Shown here: positions 1 to 9,041 of the stretch, one piece after another
Layout of the letters: every line of letters begins with the position of its first letter
Position numbering within the stretch: position 1 is the first letter of the stretch
Source of the DNA: Solirubrobacteraceae bacterium
GTDB lineage: Bacteria; Actinomycetota; Thermoleophilia; Solirubrobacterales; Solirubrobacteraceae
Direction: 5' to 3'
DNA: 64,000 nucleotides
Assembly (NCBI GenBank): GCA_030447785.1
Contig: JAUJOF010000004.1
Location: 208,741 to 272,740, forward strand
Position numbers and translations under genes: made by a program
The notes under the pieces: generated by a model
What the model was told of the DNA's origin: nothing
The model's input: the letters and a program-made list of their open reading frames with translations, nothing else
Databases searched by the model: none

Positions 1-137
1 GCGCGCGTCCGTCCGGGCGCTCGCGCAGACTGCGCCGCCCTGATGCCCGTCGCCGCACTCTCCGGCTCCTGCGCCCCCTCGCCTCGCGTCGCCTCGGTCG
101 GGAACCTCTCCGCCCGCCCGCGAGCCTCGGCCTGCGC

Positions 138-1741
138 GTGACCGCGCTGCGCGGCTGGCAGGAGCAGGCGCTGGCGCGCCTGGCGGAGTGGGACGGCTCG
201 CGGCCGTTCCTGGTCTCCGCCGCCCCGGGCGCCGGCAAGACCCGTCCGGCGCTCGTCCTCGCCCGCCGGCTCCTGCGCGCCGGGGCGATCCGCCGCGTGG
301 TCGTCGTGTGCCCCACCACGCCGCTGACGCGCCAGTGGGCGCAGGCCGCCGGCGCTCTGGGCCTGCAGCTGGCCCCCGACGCCGAGCGCCTGCGCCCACC
401 GTCGGGCTTCGACGGCGTCTCGGTCACCTACGCGCGCGCGGCGGCGGGCGCCAGGCGCTGGGCGACGGAATGCACGCCAGGGACGCTCGTGGTGGCCGAC
501 GAGGCCCACCACCTGGGCGAGGAGCTGGCCTGGGGGGAGGGCTTTGCCACCGCGTTCGCGTCCAGCGCGCGCTGGCTGCTGCTCTCGGGCACGCCCTTTC
601 GCTCCGACCAGACCGCCATCCCGGGCGTGCGCTACGAGGACGGCGTCTGCGTGCCTGACGTGACCTACTCCTACGCCGACGCCGTGCGCGAGGGCGTGTG
701 CCGTCCGGTCTCCTTCATCCCCTACGACGGCACGCTGGCGTGGCGCAGCGGCGACGACGTGGTCGAGAGTTCGTTCTCCGACGCGCTGGCGGGCCGCGAG
801 GCGGGGCGACGCTATCGCACCTCGATCTCCGTCGAGCTGCCCGACGGCCTGCCGCGCATCCTGCGGGCCGCGCACGCACGGCTCGTGGAGGTGCGCGCCG
901 GGGGCCACCGCGACGCCGGGGGCCTGGTGGTGGCCGCCGACGCGAGCCACGCCCGTGCGATCGCCAAGAGCCTGCGCGAGATCTCCGGAGAGGCGCCCAC
1001 CGTGGTGCTGCACACCGACACGCGGGCCCACCACAAGCTCGCGGCCTTCCGCACAGGTCGCGAGCGCTGGATCGTGGCGGTCAACATGGTTAGCGAGGGC
1101 GTGGACATCCCGCGCCTGCGCGTGGGCGTCTACGCCACCGCCGCACGCACCGCGCTCATCTTCCGCCAGATCGTCGGGCGCTTCGTGCGCACGCTGCCCG
1201 GCCGCCCGGCCGGCGAGCTCAGCCACCTCTTCCTGCCCGCCGACCCCCACCTGCGCGGGCTGGCCGGCGAGGTGGAGACCGAGCTGCGCCACGTCCTGCG
1301 CCCGCCCGACGAGGAGGCCGGGGACGGCGAGTGGGACGAACCCGCCGAGCGCCGCGCGCCCGCCGCCGGCTCGACTTCCGCGCCGGTGGCCGCCGACGTC
1401 AGCCCCAGCTCGCCCTCTTCGGCGGCGGGCCGCCACCGCCCACCGCGCCCGCACCTCCGGGCGCGGCCCCGGGCGCCGCGGGATCGGCTCCCGGGCCCGA
1501 CGAGCCCGAGGTCCCCGCCTACGAGCGCCGCGCCCGCCTGCGCGAACGCCGCCACGCGCTCGTCTCCCAGCTGCGCCGCGAGGACGGGCGCTCCCACCGC
1601 GAGATCAACGCCTGGCTCAACCGGGCCACGGGCATCGCGCGCGTCGACGACGCCTCCCTCGATCAGCTCCAGCGCTCCATCGACCTCCTCCTGGGCGAGC
1701 TAGACCGCCGGGCGTCGCGGCGCAACGGGCGGGCAGCGTGA
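138..1741 (+). CDS. DEAD/DEAH-box superfamily 2 helicase, apparent frameshift
   Basis: This is an ATP-dependent nucleic-acid helicase of superfamily 2. A GTG start opens directly on a helicase core: Walker A APGAGKT near residue 30, DEAH in VADEAHH near residue 118, motif III SGTPFRSD and motif VI RQIVGRFVRT. The opening frame degenerates after about 1350 into Pro/Ser/Arg-rich nonsense. A sensible C-terminus (QPQLALFGG, then a basic helical tail ending RRNGRAA) continues one frame back to a stop at 1739-1741. One missing base between about 1340 and 1390 reconciles the two. The helicase core is clear, but the exact cellular role is unknown. No operon partner is visible and tRNA-Lys follows 20 bases later. 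Confidence 0.8.
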
Positions 1742-1761
1742 GCGTGCCAAAATCGCGAGGC

Positions 1762-1832
1762 GCGCCCCTAGCTCAACGGTAGAGCGGCGCTCTTTTAAAG
1801 CGGCAGATCCGAGTTCAACCCCGGGGGGCGCA
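1762..1832 (+). tRNA. tRNA-Lys (anticodon TTT), slightly irregular
   Basis: The acceptor stem 1762-1768 pairs perfectly with 1825-1831, the D arm is GCTC/GAGC, and the anticodon loop 1792-1798 carries TTT at 1794-1796. Irregularities are a G-G opposition at the base of the anticodon stem, an A-C pair in the T stem and a T loop of only six bases. A single missing base in the T loop would explain the last point, in line with the other one-base losses in this window. Confidence 0.65.
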
Positions 1833-2524
1833 CTCCGCGGCGGGCAGGCAGTCGAGCCACCGGGGATGGTCAATGCCGCAGTACTCCTGGATGGCGCCGT
1901 AAATGCCCTGAACCAGTTCTGTCGAGTGGACGAACACACGGGCTGTGCCGTACATGAGCACGTTGCGTCGTTGCAGCGACGCCTTCGACGGCTTGTTCAC
2001 CATCGTCTTGCGGAGCGACGAGCGCGGCAGGGCCAGCCGATCGAGCCACCAACTCTCAATCTCCGCGACGGTCAGGCCATTGCCCAAGTGGCAGTTCACG
2101 CTGAGCAAGATGCGCGTGTCGGCCACGTCGCACTCCTCGCGCAGGAAGCGGACGAAGAACAGGAGCATGTCGGGATCGGAGTTGGTGAATGCGACGCTGT
2201 TGCGCAGCTTGGAGCCCTCAGCCCAATAAAGCATGCATCCCGCGAGGTGAAGAGGGTCGCCGGCCGCGGCACGCCGTCGCCCCGCCTGCTGTGCGGCGAG
2301 TCGTCGGCCTTGCGCCCGCCTCACCAGAGCAGGCCTCGCCGCGATCTGGCCGGCGGTCATCTTCGCTCGGAGCGCCTGTTCGTGCTCGGCGTGAGCTCGA
2401 CGTCGCGAGTCCATACGCTCGCCGAGGACACGGACACACCGACGAGCCTGGCGATCTCCTTGATCGAGCGACCCTCAGAGCGTAGGCGCCGAGCTTCCTG
2501 TCGCTCCTTCGGCTTCACGAACAT
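1815..2524 (-). pseudogene. HTH plus LAGLIDADG-like protein, frameshifted
   Basis: From an ATG at 2524 the first frame reads a basic helix-turn-helix segment (SIKEIARLVGVSVSSASVW then TRDVELTP). The continuation, starting EHEQALRAKM, lies in another frame, so one base is missing around 2394-2400. The body contains LAGCMLYWAEGS, which resembles a LAGLIDADG motif, then FTNSDPDMLLFFVRFLREEC. Proteins of this appearance are common as uncharacterised actinobacterial proteins, and I infer a homing-endonuclease relative without certainty. Its stop codon lies inside the 3' end of tRNA-Lys on the opposite strand, and tRNA-Glu sits just upstream, so the gene is packed between two tRNAs. Confidence 0.5.
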
Positions 2525-2553
2525 AGGTTCGCATGAAGTCCGGACGGTCGCGA

Positions 2554-2626
2554 TACCCCCAGTCGGATTCGAACCGACGATCTCCGCCGTGAAAGGGCGG
2601 CGTCGCGACCGCTAGACCACCCGGCC
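2554..2626 (-). tRNA. tRNA-Glu (anticodon TTC), mismatched acceptor stem
   Basis: The anticodon arm CCGCC-CTTTCAC-GGCGG, a perfect T arm (GTCGG/CCGAC around TTCGAAT) and a normal Glu-type D arm identify tRNA-Glu(TTC). The 3' acceptor TGGGGGT should face an ACCCCCA-like 5' strand, but the 5' side reads GGCCGGG and cannot pair. Either this is a pseudo-tRNA or attachment remnant, or the 5' flank has been rearranged. Confidence 0.5.
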
Positions 2627-2629
2627 AGT

Positions 2630-2921
2630 CTACGGTCCTTCTGTAGGCCAACCGCGCGCACCACAGCGCGAACAGCGGCACACCGACCACGGCGCCGATC
2701 AGTGGATCCAGGGGGACGGCGAGGGCTGGGCAGGCCGGCGACGGCCGCGCCGGCGGCGGCCCGGTGGGCAGCGTCAGGGGCGGGCGGTGATCAGCGCACA
2801 AGCGAACCAGACGGCCGGCCCCGCCAGCCAGCCCCAGTCCGCGAAGAACTCGCGGGGCGAGTCCGAGGGTCACCACGCGATCGCCACCAGGCCGCGCGCA
2901 CCACAGCGTCGTCAGATCCAT
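2630..2921 (-). pseudogene. Small conserved membrane protein, several frameshifts
   Basis: No single frame is convincing, but pieces in different frames join into one hydrophobic protein. It starts MDLTTLWCAR at 2921, continues VTLGLAREFFADWGW, then LAGPAVWFACALITARP, and ends DPLIGAVVGVPLFALWCARL. At least two or three single-base losses in G or C runs are needed to connect them. About three membrane segments would result. The family is not recognised. The gene lies between tRNA-Val and tRNA-Glu on the same strand. Confidence 0.45.
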
Positions 2922-2938
2922 GGCGACATGGTGGCGGA

Positions 2939-3012
<74 letters not shown>

Positions 3013-3053
3013 GGGAACGAGAGGCTAACCGCCCGTGCCCGGCGCGCACGCGT

Positions 3054-4042
3054 CTAGATGATCGATTCCATATCGATGGAATCAGTGGTCGTAGGCGATG
3101 AGGCTGCGGTCCCAGCTGCCGGCGAGTTGGTTGTGGCGGATGGCGGCGGCCAGAGCGAGGATGCGGGCGGCGATGCGGGCCATGAGGCCGGGCATGGTGC
3201 GTGCGCCGTGGCGCTCGAGGGAGAGTTGGCCTTTGAGGGTGTCGATGATCGATTCGATCCACTGGCGGGCCGCGCCCAGCTGGCCGTGGCGTCGTGGTTC
3301 GTCCTTGCGGTCGGGCCGGATGAGTCGTGCGCCCATCTGCTCGACCATGGCTTCGAAGTCGCGGCCCGCGAAGCCCTTGTCGGCCAGGATGGTGCGTGCG
3401 GCCACGGGCAGGCGTTCGAGGATCTCCGCGGCGACCTTGCGCTCGCTGACGTTGGCTGGGGCCAGTTCGAAGCCCACAGGCATCCCGTCGGGCGCACACG
3501 AGGAAATCCCCAGAAATGACGGGAGTGCGAGCGGCTCCATCCGTAGGCGGCATAGCCGGCCAGCTCCGAGCGCCGGGCGGTCTCGCGCGACTGCCCGCAG
3601 GGGACCGGGGTGCCGTCCACCAAGCCACAACTCGTCGCAAAACGAGGGCGACTCGAACACGATGAGGTTGAGCAGGCGCACGATCTGGGGGGCCAGGGCG
3701 CGGACGCGCGCTTGTTGTAGGCGGGCTGCTTGGGAAGGTAGGGAAACAGGTGCCCGAGGCGGTAGCGCGCGATGGCCAAAAACCGCCGGTCGCCGGGCAG
3801 TCCAACAGCATCTGCGCGACAGCCAGACAGAGCAGTTCAGCGTCGGTGATCTGGGGCGGGCGACCAGGCCCACGGCGGGGTGCGAAGAAGTCATCAGCCA
3901 GGACATAGAGTCCGATGAGGAGCGTGTCGAGGCAGGCGGGCACTGGGCCTCCAAGGTCGACGGTGTGAGAACACCGTCTGTCTTCGACACCTCCAGCCGC
4001 CCACCCCGCTGGCCCTCACGCAATTCGGAATCGATCATCTAG
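3054..4042 (-). mobile_element. Insertion sequence with perfect 16-bp terminal palindromic ends
   Basis: The left end CTAGATGATCGATTCC (3054-3069) is the exact reverse complement of the right end GGAATCGATCATCTAG (4027-4042), and the 989 bp between hold one transposase gene. Either the inverted repeats are 16 bp with no visible target duplication, or CTAG is a 4-bp target duplication around 12-bp inverted repeats. It sits between tRNA-Val and a glycosyltransferase gene. Confidence 0.85.
3082..3943 (-). pseudogene. DDE transposase (IS982/IS5-like), multiply frameshifted
   Basis: The N-terminus MPACLDTLLIGLYVLADDFF, then RRGPGRPPQITDAELLCLAV, begins at 3943. The protein then hops frames: YRLGHLFPYLPKQPAYNKR, RALAPQIVRLLNLIVFESP, LVDGTPVPCGQSRETARRSE, then CAPDGMPVGFELAPANVSER to a stop at 3082. 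The DDE triad candidates are D in LVDGTPVP, D in ILADKGFAGRD and E in RQWIESIIDTLKG. The reassembled order matches a full-length DDE transposase of about 290 residues. At least four frame changes are needed, so as read it is inactive. The IS982 versus IS5 assignment is by appearance only. Confidence 0.75.
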
Positions 4043-4055
4043 TCTCCGGGCCTCC

Positions 4056-4943
4056 GTGCGCGTCGGCGTCCTCGTCCCCGTCCATGGCTTCGCGCCCTAC
4101 CTGCCCGAGGCGCTGGACACGGTGCTGGCCGAGGAGCCGGCCGCGGTCGTGGTCATCGACGACGGGTCGCCCCAGCCGCTGGCCCTGCACCCCGACCATG
4201 CGCAGCAGTGCCGGCTGGTGCGCCGCGAGCAGCGCGGCGGGCCCGCGGCTGCACGGCAGACCGGGCTGGAGGCGCTGGACGCGCAGATCGACGTTGTGGC
4301 CCTGTGCGACGCCGACGACGCGTGGACGGCGGGCTCGCTGGCCTCGCGTCTGCGCGCGCTCGAGGGCGGCGCCGACGTGGCCTTCGCCCGCGCGGAGATC
4401 GTGGGGGTGGATGGGCAGCCCACCGGAGAGGCCTGGCCGCTGCCGGCCGGAGGGCCCAGCGTGGAGGAGCTCTACCGGGCCAACCCGCTGTGCACGTCTT
4501 CGGTGGTGGTGCGCCGCGCCGTGCTCGAGGCCGCCGGCGGCTTCACCAGTCCGCTTGCGCTGGCCGAGGACTGGGACCTGTGGCTGCGCCTGGTCGCCGG
4601 CGGGGCGAGCTTCGCCGCTGCGCCCCAGGCCGTCGTGCGCTACCGGCGCCACCCCGGAGGGCTCACCGCCGACATCGAGGCGCTGGCCCGCGCCCAGCAC
4701 CGCCTGCACGCCCGCCACGCCGCGCTGGTCGCCGACCGCGCCCGCCGCCGCGCGCAGGCGCGCGACCTCGCCGCGCTGGCCGACGGCCTCGCCGCCCGCG
4801 GCGCGCACCGCGAGGCCCGCGTCGCCCTGCGCGGCAGCATGCGCCTGGGCGGTCCCGCGCCTCGGAGCCTCGCGCGCCTGCTCGCGCTCGCGCTGCCCGG
4901 CCTGCGCCGCCGCGCCGGCCGGCGCACGCCCTACCTCGGCTGA
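4056..4943 (+). CDS. Family 2 glycosyltransferase
   Basis: A GTG start gives a 295-residue cytosolic GT-A glycosyltransferase. The N-terminus VGVLVPVHGFAPYLPEALDT and the VVVIDDGSP strand bind the nucleotide sugar. CDADDAW near residue 90 is the metal-binding DxD region. AEDWDLWLRL near residue 172 supplies the ED acceptor-site motif. The C-terminal 80 residues are Arg/Ala-rich and may be a membrane-proximal tail. It starts 13 bases after the insertion sequence and converges on a second GT2 gene, suggesting a surface-glycan function. The acceptor is unknown. Confidence 0.85.
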   Translation: MRVGVLVPVHGFAPYLPEALDTVLAEEPAAVVVIDDGSPQPLALHPDHAQQCRLVRREQRGGPAAARQTGLEALDAQIDVVALCDADDAWTAGSLASRLRALEGGADVAFARAEIVGVDGQPTGEAWPLPAGGPSVEELYRANPLCTSSVVVRRAVLEAAGGFTSPLALAEDWDLWLRLVAGGASFAAAPQAVVRYRRHPGGLTADIEALARAQHRLHARHAALVADRARRRAQARDLAALADGLAARGAHREARVALRGSMRLGGPAPRSLARLLALALPGLRRRAGRRTPYLG

Positions 4944-4986
4944 CGCTGGTGGTGACCAGAGCCGCGACAGCCTCGCGGCTCCTGCT

Positions 4987-5841
4987 TCATCTCCGGCGCA
5001 GCGGGCGGTTGGGGAGCGCGCGTCCCAGCTCGAAGGCCCACACCGCCGGACCGTCGAGCAGGCCCAGCAGCGCCGCGTCGCGGTCCCCTCGCGCCGCGGC
5101 GACGACACCGGCGGCGGCCCGCCGCGCTGCCCACCAGGCCAGCCCCGCGCGCCGGCGCGGGGCAGGGCGCCCGGCCAGCGTGCGCCCAGCCAGGCCGCGC
5201 CCGCCCCGTGCGCGCGCGCGCTGGGCCAGCAGGCGCGCCACCGTCGTGCGGTTGTGGTGCACAACGGCGGCCTCGGGGCGGCGCTCGAGCTCCCAGCCGG
5301 CGGCCAGCAGGCGCCAGCAGAGGTCCGCGTCGCCGCCCGAACGGATCCCCCCGGCGAAGCCCCCGGTCTCGGTGAACGCCGTGCGGCGCACCGCGCAGTT
5401 GGCCGTCTGCGCGAAGGCCCAGCGTCCGTGGGCCAGTGTCGTCTCCTGGCTCATCGAGGCCTTCAGCCACGCATAGCGCACCGCGGCGCGGTCCTGCGCG
5501 CCCGGCGGCGAGTCGAGCACCGCGCCCGCCAGCACGGCGCAGCGCGCGGACGGAGCCTGGGCGAAGTAGCGCTCGAGCAGGTCGGCCGGCGCCTCGACGT
5601 CGGCGTCGAGGAACAGCAGCCACGGTGCACCTCCCCCCGCCGCGCCGCGGTTGCGCGCGCTGTAGGAGCTGCGCGGCCGCGCGAGGCGCTCCACCCGCAC
5701 GCGTGCCCGGCCGGCGCCGGGCACGCCACGGTTATCCACGACGGTCACCGTGTCGTCCTCGCCCAGCTCGAGGGCGGCCAGGCGCGCCACCACGCCCGCC
5801 AGCGCCTTGACGCCGCCAGCGAAGGGCACCACGACGTCCAC
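4987..5841 (-). CDS. Family 2 glycosyltransferase
   Basis: The likely GTG start at 5841 gives VDVVVPFAGGVKALAGVVAR, the usual first beta strand of GT2 enzymes, in a protein of 284 residues. LLFLDADVEAPADLLE holds the DxD metal site and GGFAGGIRSGGDADLCWRL resembles the conserved G-G-D-DLCWR region. The upstream open frame overlaps the P450 gene and has no better start. It lies 53 bases downstream of the P450 gene on the same strand and may be co-transcribed. The acceptor sugar or lipid cannot be read from the sequence. Confidence 0.82.
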   Translation of the reverse strand: MDVVVPFAGGVKALAGVVARLAALELGEDDTVTVVDNRGVPGAGRARVRVERLARPRSSYSARNRGAAGGGAPWLLFLDADVEAPADLLERYFAQAPSARCAVLAGAVLDSPPGAQDRAAVRYAWLKASMSQETTLAHGRWAFAQTANCAVRRTAFTETGGFAGGIRSGGDADLCWRLLAAGWELERRPEAAVVHHNRTTVARLLAQRARARGGRGLAGRTLAGRPAPRRRAGLAWWAARRAAAGVVAAARGDRDAALLGLLDGPAVWAFELGRALPNRPLRRR

Positions 5842-5894
5842 CCCCGGGCGCTCCACGCCGCGCAACCTGCCCGAACCCGGAGGCCGGCCCCGGT

Positions 5895-7325
5895 TCAGGC
5901 GCCGACCGGTGAGCGCACACGGCGTACGCGCACCGGCATCCCGCCGCGGGGCCCGATCGTCGGCGTCTGGCGGATGCGCAGGCGCCAGCCGGGTTCCAGC
6001 TCGAGGCGAAACTCGCGCAGCAGCAGCGAGGCGATCACCTTGATCTCCAGCTGGCCGAAGCGCATCCCGATGCACGTCCGCGAGCCGCCGCCGAAGGGCA
6101 CGTAGGCGCCCCTGGGCAGCGTCGCGCGCGCCTCGGGCAGGAACCGCTCCGGGCGGAAGGCGTGGGGCTGGTCCCACACGTCGGGCAGGCGGTGGCTGGC
6201 CCACGAGCAGTACTCCACCGGCACGTCGCCGGGCACGCGCACGCCGCACAGCTCGAAGGGCGCGACTGAGCGCCGCGGTCCGATCCAGGCGGGCGGGTAC
6301 AGGCGCAGCGTCTCGTCGAGCACCAGGTCCAGCTCGGGCAGGCCGCCGGCCATCAGCGTCTGGGCGTCGGGCGGGCGGTCGCCCAGCACGCGCGCGCCCT
6401 CCGCGGCCACGCGGTCAGCCCACTCGCGGTTGGCGGCCAACTCATAGACCATGAAGGCGACCGTCGCGGTGGTCGTGTCGTGGCCGGCGAACAGCAGCGT
6501 CATGACCTGGTCGCGCACGTGCTTGTCGCTGAGGCGCGAGCCGTCCTCGTCCTCGGCGTCGAGCAGCAGCGAGAGGATGTCCTCGCCCCGCTCGCCCGTC
6601 CGCCGCCGCCTGGTGATCTCCCCGAAGACGAGCGCGTCGAGCTTTGCCCGTGCGCGCAACATGCGAGCGAACGGCGAGCCCGGGCCGCGAGCCACCTGCA
6701 TCCAGTAGTCGTTGCCGTAGAAGTCCAACGCATGCTGGAACTCCGCGGCCGCGTCGAGGTCCCGTTGCTTGTCGGGGTCCAGGCCGAACAGGGCGCGCAT
6801 GGCGATGCGCAGGGCCACGCGTCGCGTCCAGGCGTAGAGATCCAGGCGCGCGCCGTCCTCCCAGCGCGCCAGCGCGGCCTGCGCCTCCTCCACGATGAGT
6901 TCTGCCGCGGCCGCGATGCGCTCGTGGTGGAAGGCGGGCAGCACGATCCGCCGCGAGCGGCGGTGGAAGTCGCCGTCGATGGTCAGCAGCCCGTCGCCCA
7001 GCAGGGGCAGGAGCTCGCGGAAGTGGCCCTCGCGCCACAGGAAGTTGCGCGCGTTGGAGACCAGCACATGGTGGTTGGCCTCCGGCCCGAGCACGAAGAC
7101 CACCCGCTCGTGGAAGACCCGCAGCGTGAAGACCGGCCCGTAGCGCTCGTAGGCGCCCAAGAGGACGGAGAGGGGGTCGCGCACCATCGCTCGCGCCCGG
7201 GCGAGGCTGAAATTCGTGTCCCCCGGCGGGTACGGGTCAGGTACCCGGCGCTCGTGGCGTACGTCGAGCCACAGCCGCTTCATCGGGTTGGTCGTGGCGG
7301 GCGGCGGCGGGCCGACGAGCGACAT
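5895..7325 (-). CDS. Cytochrome P450
   Basis: This 476-residue haem monooxygenase has all the P450 landmarks: I-helix AGHDTTTATVAF (oxygen activation), K-helix ETLRLYPP (ExxR), and the haem loop FGGGSRTCIGMRF whose Cys ligates the iron. Length and helix order resemble CYP102/CYP4-like long-chain P450s, but the substrate is unknown. I chose ATG 7325 (MSLVGPPPPATTNPMKRLW) over an upstream GTG because homologues usually begin shortly before the proline-rich segment. No ferredoxin or reductase gene is adjacent. Confidence 0.88.
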   Translation of the reverse strand: MSLVGPPPPATTNPMKRLWLDVRHERRVPDPYPPGDTNFSLARARAMVRDPLSVLLGAYERYGPVFTLRVFHERVVFVLGPEANHHVLVSNARNFLWREGHFRELLPLLGDGLLTIDGDFHRRSRRIVLPAFHHERIAAAAELIVEEAQAALARWEDGARLDLYAWTRRVALRIAMRALFGLDPDKQRDLDAAAEFQHALDFYGNDYWMQVARGPGSPFARMLRARAKLDALVFGEITRRRRTGERGEDILSLLLDAEDEDGSRLSDKHVRDQVMTLLFAGHDTTTATVAFMVYELAANREWADRVAAEGARVLGDRPPDAQTLMAGGLPELDLVLDETLRLYPPAWIGPRRSVAPFELCGVRVPGDVPVEYCSWASHRLPDVWDQPHAFRPERFLPEARATLPRGAYVPFGGGSRTCIGMRFGQLEIKVIASLLLREFRLELEPGWRLRIRQTPTIGPRGGMPVRVRRVRSPVGA

Positions 7326-7446
7326 GCGCGAACCGTAGTTGACCAAGTTCAATACGCCACCCCGGTCGGTCGCCCGCCGGTCCGTTCCCCCCACAGTACG
7401 CCGTCGGGACCTCGTGCGGCATCTGCGATACTCGCCGTCCCCGCCC

Positions 7447-7522
<76 letters not shown>

Positions 7523-7527
7523 CCAAG

Positions 7528-7552
7528 AAGGCGCTGCAAATCAGCGTCTTTT
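7528..7552 (+). terminator. Rho-independent terminator after tRNA-Asp
   Basis: The stem AAGGCGCTG pairs with CAGCGTCTT (one G-T wobble) around the loop CAAAT, followed by further Ts. It begins eight bases after the tRNA and lies just inside the island. Confidence 0.7.
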
Positions 7553-7594
7553 CTCGTTTCCAGGGCCCTCTCGGACGGGCCGATTCTAGAAGTG

Positions 7595-7620
7595 GGTACC
7601 ACAGTTCGGTACCACATTGG
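7595..7620. repeat. GGTACCACA direct repeats near the left att site
   Basis: GGTACCACAGTTC (7595-7607) is followed directly by GGTACCACATTGG (7608-7620), a 13-base spacing. The second 13-mer recurs exactly at 23066-23078 near the right att site. These are candidate arm-type binding sites for integrase or excisionase. The rest of 7553-7945 holds no gene that I recognise. Confidence 0.55.
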
Positions 7621-7945
7621 CCTAACGCGAGGCATTCGTCTGAGTCGGTGGCCACTCACGGCGCGGCGGGCGGTCCGTTTCGCGAAGGACTGGACGTCGC
7701 AGAACGGCAATGCCGAGTCTCAAGCGGTTAGCCATGCCCAACCCCTCCCGCCGGTTGTGACCACAGACGACGACCCTGCCGCTCGTGCTGCTTGTCCTCA
7801 GCGATGCCGCGGGGCGAACCGGCACTATCTCTAGCGCCAGCGCGCAAAGGTCCTAGATTTCGAACCGGGCGCGGACGGGGTTGCCGCTGGGTTCTCTGGA
7901 TGCTGGCCAGCGAGCGGATGTTCTGCGGATTGTGGTCGCCTGTTG

Positions 7946-9040
7946 CTATCGCGCTGGACCGCTGCGCAGCGTTCCAGCAGAGGCCGGCAGCAGCTCTCCG
8001 GTGATCGCGGCAGAGAGCGCCGTCATGTGCGTGCCGATGCTAATACTCTGGGAGTCCGTCACCACGATCCCGGCCAGCCTCTCGACTTCGGCTGTGACCT
8101 CCACCATGCCGAGGCGCACCATGAACGACGCATCCTCTTTCGTGGCCAGCCGCACCCGGTAGCCGAAGCTCCCTGCGCGCCAGGTGCCATCGGCAATCGC
8201 TCCGGCCACCTCTGGCGGGCCGAAGACGACGAGATTCTCGATCGCCCGCGCTACCGCGGAGATCAGCCCGTCGACCCGTTCGAAGGCGACGAGGTACGGC
8301 CGGACGGCTTCCGATGCGTCCGCCAGCACCGACGCCATGACGGCCTCCCGCAGGCGATGGCGGCGCATTAGGTTGTCGGGCTCGATCGCGTCGACGTCGT
8401 CGTCGCGCGTTTGGTCACGATAGCTCCGCGCGAGCGAGCGCAGCTCGGCGACCATCGCGTTGTCGAGGGCTGTGTAGGCGGCAGCGAAGTCGCGGAACTC
8501 GGCGGTCTTGGTCAATACTGTTGGCACCCGAGCGACAGCCTCGCGCAGCCGCTCGGCCTCCTCCGGATCGAGCTCGAAGGTCTCGACGTTGACGCGTCCG
8601 TGGAACTGCGGCGCTTCGCTACGGAATGTCTGCCACCACGGGAATCCCGGGCCGAAGAAGAACCCTGACCCTTGCGCGCGGACCGAGCCGGGCAGCAGTT
8701 GCGGGACGAGCAGGCGCGGGTAGCCCGGGAGGCGCGACCGCAGCCACTCAATGATGCGCCCGAAGCCGAACGCTACCTGCAGCGCCCCCCGTAGCCATTC
8801 GCGCCCTTCGGCTGCGGCGGCCATCGGCTCCGCAGATGCGCTGTCGGCGTAGAGAAGTCCCATGACCAGCGGATGGCGGTCCCACATTTCTGCGACCGGA
8901 TCCTCGTGGAGCACCTGCCGGACATGGTCGGGCGGGTCTATCTGGCGCCAGGTTCCCATCGCCGCCGCGTGCGTTCGCACCACGCTACTGCGGCAGAGGA
9001 CCGCTGCCACGTCGTCGACGGCGAGCCAGACCTCCCGCAT
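7946..9040 (-). CDS. Unrecognised protein, partner of the nuclease-NACHT gene
   Basis: The ATG at 9040 follows the upstream gene's stop (9044-9042) by one base, so the two are almost certainly translated together. The 364-residue product begins MREVWLAVDDVAAVLCRSS. It has no signal peptide or membrane segments and no motif that I recognise. Visible features are a Trp/aromatic stretch (GSGFFFGPGFPWWQTF, residue about 130), a helical middle (ELRSLARSYRDQTRDDDVDA) and a beta-rich C-terminus (FGYRVRLATKEDASFMVRL). A longer open frame upstream is an artefact of overlapping the NACHT gene. Context suggests a sensor, regulator or effector accessory for that gene. Confidence 0.7.
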   Translation of the reverse strand: MREVWLAVDDVAAVLCRSSVVRTHAAAMGTWRQIDPPDHVRQVLHEDPVAEMWDRHPLVMGLLYADSASAEPMAAAAEGREWLRGALQVAFGFGRIIEWLRSRLPGYPRLLVPQLLPGSVRAQGSGFFFGPGFPWWQTFRSEAPQFHGRVNVETFELDPEEAERLREAVARVPTVLTKTAEFRDFAAAYTALDNAMVAELRSLARSYRDQTRDDDVDAIEPDNLMRRHRLREAVMASVLADASEAVRPYLVAFERVDGLISAVARAIENLVVFGPPEVAGAIADGTWRAGSFGYRVRLATKEDASFMVRLGMVEVTAEVERLAGIVVTDSQSISIGTHMTALSAAITGELLPASAGTLRSGPAR

Positions 9041-9041
9041 T

